Assembly (NCBI GenBank): GCA_003550325.1
Contig: QKWP01000345.1
Coordinates: 124,001 to 188,000, forward strand
Direction: 5' to 3'
Length of the DNA stretch: 64,000 nt
DNA from: Gigaspora rosea
Lineage: Eukaryota; Glomeromycota; Glomeromycetes; Diversisporales; Gigasporaceae
A program made the translations under genes and the position numbers. The notes beneath the pieces are model-generated. The model did no database searches and was not told the DNA's origin. It worked only from the letters and a program-made list of their open reading frames with translations. Within the stretch, counting starts at the first letter, position 1. Every line of letters begins with the position of its first letter. This document shows positions 59,058 to 64,000 of this stretch, one piece after another.

Positions 59058-59158
59058 TAGGGTGGTTGGTACGAATAGCATGCCACTGGCACAATATTAT
59101 AAATTTATATGATAATTTAATGGCGTATAAGTGGCATGCCACTGCGCCAACAACCCTA
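59058..59158. mobile_element. Short hAT-type MITE, TAGGGT(G/T)GTTGG ends
   Basis: Only 101 bp long. The ends are TAGGGTGGTTGG and its inverted near copy CCAACAACCCTA. The identical 8-mer CTTGTAAT flanks both (59050-59057 and 59159-59166). GTGGCATGCCAC-type palindromes lie next to the ends. The open frame at 59066-59269 is unrelated. Confidence 0.9.
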
Positions 59159-59166
59159 CTTGTAAT

Positions 59167-60475
59167 TTCAGATGGTCTGGGTTACTGGAGTCTTTTGCTA
59201 TTACAATTCACATTTAAGTCACAGGTTAAAATTTTTAACTGTGATAGTGCATTCTATGTGATAATATAAAAATTCAAATTTTTTAATCACATAAATTTTT
59301 ACTATTGTGCTTTTTTTTTATGTGATTTTTTTATTTAAATTTATAAAGCAGTTTTTTAATATAACTATGATTTATGCAATTTTTTTTTCAATTTCTATAT
59401 AAACTTTTAATAAAGTTTTATCTTTTTATTTATGCAAATGAGCATTAAGTAATATTATTAATGGTCATATAATGTTTATTATTTGGCTATATAATCTTAT
59501 CTTTTTAATTTTTCACCAATTGAGAAATAATTTACATCGTTTTAAAATTTAAGAATGATTTAGTCAATTTGCAATTGACCTAAATTGTAAACAATTATAA
59601 TAAATACTACTTTTCAGCATGTTGCTATAGGTAATAAAAAGTACTGACTAGTTATTTTTAAAAACTGATACCATTTAAAAATCAGCCAGTAATACATTGA
59701 TCTGCTCATCTAAATCATACTGATCGGCTATAATTTCGGTATACCAAATGGAGTATAAAAACCCGTATTCCCATGCTGATCATTTATACTCCTCTCAATA
59801 TTTGGTAGTTCATGATTAAGGATAGAGGGTATTTCGATCATTTTTCATATGATTTTTGTAGTACAAGAGGAAATCATATGTTACAAAAAATACCCCCCTG
59901 ATAAAAATTTTTAAAATCACAATTTAAACTTGCCAAAATTTCGTGGAATGTAAATTAAAACCTCTATTTATAGTAGGGAAATTTCTAGAAGCAGTTTCAT
60001 TTTAAAAAAATATACTTGTATATGCAGTAAAACTTTTCTGGGTTAACCCGAAAATTTCTGGGTTACCCTGAAAGTTCCCTTAAAATTTTCTGGGTAGTAA
60101 TTTATTCTATCGGACTTCTAGAATAATAGCTTACCCAATCATATTCCCATGTTCACAAAAAAACCAACCGTGGTATGAAAACCCAATAACTTGCACGGCA
60201 CGTATACAGTACTATGTTCATAAATAGAAAAGGTATATAAATGAAAGGCACCAAGAGACACACTCATTTTTAAGAATTTTACTAGTATGCATAAAATCCG
60301 AATGCTTTAATAAGGTAATTGTCTTCTTTCTGTTTTTCTATAAGCTTTTCAAGCATTTGGTGGTTTTTATGGATCAAAATCCATACATTGTTTTGCAAAT
60401 TCGATATTGTAAACCTGATTAGTAAGCTTTACACGGTTAATATTTATAGGTAACCATTATAAATATGGAGTTGGA
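59167..60475. other. AT-rich intergenic stretch, no gene seen
   Basis: No gene. A possible small MITE with GAGGGTATTT / AAATACCCCC ends lies at about 59829-59907. CTGGGTTA(A/C)CC motifs are at 60038-60075. Confidence 0.4.
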
Positions 60476-60597
60476 GAAGGCATTTATTATCAAAATCAGC
60501 AGTGATGGGACACGCTAGTGGAAATTAGGGAATCGGAATAAACAGAAGGCATTTATTTATTATTAAGCATAAGCAGAGATGGAGGACGCAGGTGGAA
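60476..60597. repeat. Tandem duplication of about 70 bp
   Basis: The block GAAGGCATTTATTAT...GTGGAA at 60476-60523 is repeated with changes at 60545-60597 (GAAGGCATTTATTTATTAT...GTGGAA). Confidence 0.6.
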
Positions 60598-61913
60598 CAT
60601 ATAGTGTTGGACATAATTATTACTTAGGGTAATGTGCATGCTACTTTGTTTCCTCGTCCGTTTTTTGTCTTTCTTTTTATTCGTTATTTTGTTTTTTTTT
60701 TTTGTAGTTCTCGTTGGTTCATTTTTTTTGCCGAGCTTTTAAGTGAATTTTAGAACACTTTGATGAACAAAATTTGTAAAAATTAGGGTTATAAAATTAG
60801 CCACAAGTTTATGATGTAAATTTCCGTTTTTTTAATAAATCATAAAATAATAATAATAATAATTCGCTTTATAATAATTCTTACCTTTCGGATAAATATT
60901 TAAAAATTTAAATAAATTAAATAGAAAACTATAATCGAAAGATATTATAATCGTTATACTGTATATCGTTATTGATATATATCGAAATATAGCTGCTAAT
61001 GCTATATATCGATTAAAAATTTTGTTGATGAAAAAACCAATTTGGCCCGTGACATATATATTTCATGTATTGCAATAAAAAACTTTTATTTATGTACTTA
61101 TGTATTATATTTTCATATTATTCAAAGCACATAATTCACTTTAACTAAACCTGATCTTATTTATTAGTAACTCAATTTTTAATTACAAATCATACGATCC
61201 TATTTTTTTGCCCTAAACTTCTAACTAAACACCCATTTCTAACGACCTGATTGCATTTTTAGTCCAAACCCTATTTATAGCTAAAATTCGTTCCTACTCG
61301 CCCAATCCTAATTTTAGTTCTAGCTTTAAACCAAACCCAATTTTTAATTAAACTCATTCCTAACCCTAAATAAAGTTCTATTCAACCTGTAAGTATAAAA
61401 AATCATTTCTTGATCATTGGAATTAAAAACAACAGAAGAAATTCACTAATCAAAAACATAAACACTTATCTACCATTCCATAATACTCTTCGAATTATTT
61501 CATTCACTGTAGGTCTAAAATTCAAAGATGTTGGCGTGTTGTTTCTGTACCTGCTAGCGTTTCCTTCTTTCTGATCTAAAAGCGGCCTACATGACGTTCG
61601 CGCAAAGTACATCTAATCCTTTCTTCTTTCTTATCATTTAACATCAAGAAAATTTCCATAAAGCGACGAAAACCATATCCATAGTAATACTCGAAGCGAC
61701 AAACACCTCGCGACATGGAACCGCACAAACAACGAAATCTGCATTCACAAGAACATTTAAACGGCAACGTCAAAAACTGACCGAAAGCAACGAGTTTGCA
61801 ACAAAGCTCCAATAACACGACGATACAAAACGACACCAAAACCAGCGACACCAGCGACGATTAGTACGTACCTAGAAAAAAGTATTAAAAATTTTTTAAA
61901 AAAGAATTAAGTT
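60598..61913. other. Intergenic, CCTAA-rich and CGAC-rich patches
   Basis: Between 61140 and 61390 degenerate (A/C)CCTAA motifs occur every 20-30 bp. From 61560 to 61870 the sequence is richer in GC and has many GCGAC/CAGCGAC motifs. A minus-strand frame (61576-61851) exists but has no recognised domain. No gene is supported. Confidence 0.4.
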
Positions 61914-61928
61914 AAAAAGTATCAATTA

Positions 61929-62537
61929 AAGACCCTGGGTCGGATAGCGCAGTGGTTAGCGCTCCGGGGTCACACTCGCAAGGTCGCCGGTTCGAGTCTA
62001 GTGGATGACAAAAACTGTGTTGGGACCACGAGTGTCAAGGATCTGTAATGAGGAACCGCACTTCTTCCCATTTCCGGACGAGGTACTACAGCGATAACAG
62101 AGTTGCGTGACATAGCCACATTGGTCATGCAGCATCCAGAAAAGGAAAAATCCGACAAGAAACGTCGTAAACATAAGGACCATCCACTATAAAAGGAAAA
62201 GTCCACGAGGAAAACCAGACCCGATCCGAATTCAGAAGGTAGTACCTGGCGGCGACGAAAAAAGGACCTATACAAGCATATCGGCGAAGTAAACTAACTC
62301 CTTAAAGTTGATCTAAAGAAGCCTATGGGTGGGGCACCGAATGACGGACTGGCTGGACTCAGCCAGGGAAACCAGAGGAAGGAGGAGTAGGTTAGGATAG
62401 ACTTCATAGAACAAAATTAAAAATAGAAATCGAACATGTAATGAAAATGTAGGGGGCCCGTAGGGTCCCTAAGACCAATGACCTTAATAAAGACTGTCAA
62501 CAGCAGCTTCGGGTATAGCCCGAAGAAATTTTAAAAA
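61929..62537 (+). mobile_element. tRNA-derived SINE with LINE-like 3' end
   Basis: A 609-bp element, clearly higher in GC than the flanks. It starts with a tRNA-like head (perfect D-stem GCGC...GCGC and a T-loop-like TTCGAGTC), followed by a body of unknown origin. The 3' end is CTTAATAAAG (62483), a hairpin CTTCGGG-TATAG-CCCGAAG (62507-62525) and an A tail. The flanks AAAAAGTATCAATTA (61914-61928) and AAAAAGTATCGATTA (62538-62552) are a 15-bp duplication, 14 of 15 identical. The minus-strand frames at 61970-62275 are chance. Confidence 0.85.
61945..61999 (+). promoter_or_regulatory. RNA polymerase III internal promoter (A and B boxes)
   Basis: The A box TAGCGCAGTGG (61945-61955) and B box GGTTCGAGTCT (61989-61999) fit the tRNA-gene consensus almost fully. 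Their spacing is as in tRNA genes. They would drive transcription of the SINE. Confidence 0.85.
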
Positions 62538-62552
62538 AAAAAGTATCGATTA

Positions 62553-64000
62553 TCATAGAAAATTCTAGATATTCGATTTTCTACAATTTTCCACGATCTA
62601 CAACATGCATTACACAAAAAAAATTACCACAGTTCCATATACGAAATTGATCATCATACCCTCTACCCTTAAGAAAAACACTAAAATAACGCACATTTTG
62701 ATCGACAAAATGCCGTGCGGTGATTGGCTGTTTATTCATGATTTTATTGGATAAATCAGATCATGTGTCAAACGTGATCTAAGCGTGTGAAAAAACTGCA
62801 TACCGGTAAAAAAATATGATAATAATTACGTATGCCAATTACAATTTAACGTCAATATGATGCAAAAATTGCATGCATGATCTTTAGAATAAGGTGGAAT
62901 TCGAAAAGGAAATTTCGTCAATGAAAATGATCAGCAACTATTGTTGAAATTTTCTTTTATGAATTCTACTATCAACTATAAATCCGATCACAATCTATAA
63001 TAAGACCGATTCATTATAGTACAGATCGAACCTGAATCAATAAAAAAAATTAAGATTCAAACATTTTATATAACCTTCCGGATCCGATTAACATGAGGTA
63101 ATCACCAGCGTTCAAGATTCACCGAAGCATGTACGGTATACTAGGAACCGGAAACCGGTATAAGTCGGAACTCATGACGATAATTTTATAATGAAAACGT
63201 ACCAGGAACGTAAGTGTATGGTTTTACTGGCATCTAAATCGAAGGCAAAATCTTAAAGCTAATTGTGTACATTTTTCTCATGATCATTACCTGTTTTATG
63301 TAACATAAAATTTATAATTTTAGGAGGTTAAAGCGAAGTGAAATTTAGTTAGGAGTATATATTTATGTGGCGGTTTATGCAGCATGTAGATCATGTATTA
63401 ACTTCCACTCTAACCCAATCAAACAATAAAACTTTTCGTAAATTGGTCATAAGATGCAAAAATTTGTTCTTTCTTAGTGAACGATTGGCTTACATGTGCT
63501 GCGCAATGGCACATGTAAGCCAATCATTTACTTTATTGAAGTGATAATCTGATGTCATTTGTAATACTTCATTATTATGATCAATGGCTTGCCATTTAAA
63601 GTAAAATTGGGTTTAAATTTTAGCCAACATTTATTAAAAAATGATTCATAATACCAGTATGATCACATGAAATGTAAGAGGAATGGTTCCGTTCAACTTT
63701 TTTGATGCACTACGAAAAATCCTTTTTGTTGGAATAATGGTTTTTATTTATTCACGATTACAATATACCAGTACGATCACATGAAATGTGAGAGGGATGG
63801 TTTAATTAATGTTTTTTTTTTCATTTATTCATTTTTGGAAGGAGTCAACATTTTTACATATACTGAACGTTATAAGTTGATTATGCAATATTATGCGAAC
63901 TTGACGTTATTAATTACTATCTAATTCTAAGTTTGTACATTTTTTAACGTCTTTGATTGGCTCAATTGAGAACTGTAGGAATTTTTGTCTGAACGCTTTG
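62553..64000. other. Intergenic with one perfect hairpin and a duplication
   Basis: No gene is seen. A perfect 17-bp stem (GATTGGCTTACATGTGC, 63483-63499 with 63509-63525) has a 9-nt loop. ATACCAGTATGATCACATGA at about 63650 is repeated with one change at about 63768, as part of a roughly 115-bp tandem duplication. Confidence 0.5.

Noticed and set aside
61970-62275. Minus-strand frames over the SINE
   Set aside because: The region has pol III boxes, an A tail and a target duplication on the plus strand; the frames have no recognisable domain.

Overview
The window is very AT-rich eukaryotic DNA with short GT-AG introns, few host genes and a heavy load of transposable elements. A fungal genome of the arbuscular mycorrhizal type (Glomeromycotina, e.g. 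Rhizophagus) is my best guess. It rests on the base composition, short introns, gene types and repeat density, not on a database match.

Only two convincing host genes are present, and both had to be assembled from several exons. At 3480-6323 (minus) lies a 13-exon glutamate-cysteine ligase, the first enzyme of glutathione synthesis. One of its introns lacks a usable GT donor and appears to start with AT. At 19527-22652 (plus) lies an 8-exon FAD-dependent amine oxidase with a signal peptide. A small hAT-type MITE sits in its third intron.

The rest is mobile DNA at different stages of decay. A near full-length non-LTR retrotransposon (36157-43959, minus) has two intact ORFs, a poly(A) tail and a 12-bp target duplication. 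A tRNA-headed SINE (61929-62537) has a 3' end built like that of the LINE. A Tc1-like transposon (27706-29060) has a single stop in its transposase, and a decayed mariner (29342-30646) carries many. There are at least nine MITEs or foldbacks with 8-bp hAT-type target duplications, a 1.7-kb Mutator-like element with a 9-bp duplication, a pogo-like MITE, and several large nested foldbacks.

Three observations stand out. First, four foldbacks that otherwise look unrelated (24 kb, 32.8 kb, 44.7 kb, 55.8 kb) share a nearly gap-free module of about 67 nt. Second, a decayed piece of 18S rRNA lies inside a terminal-repeat-bounded element at 32.1 kb. Third, two foldbacks (10.3 kb, 51.6 kb) have arms made of spaced CCGACA motifs around a TTAGGG-like core. 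All coordinates and alignments were worked out by eye; no search was run.
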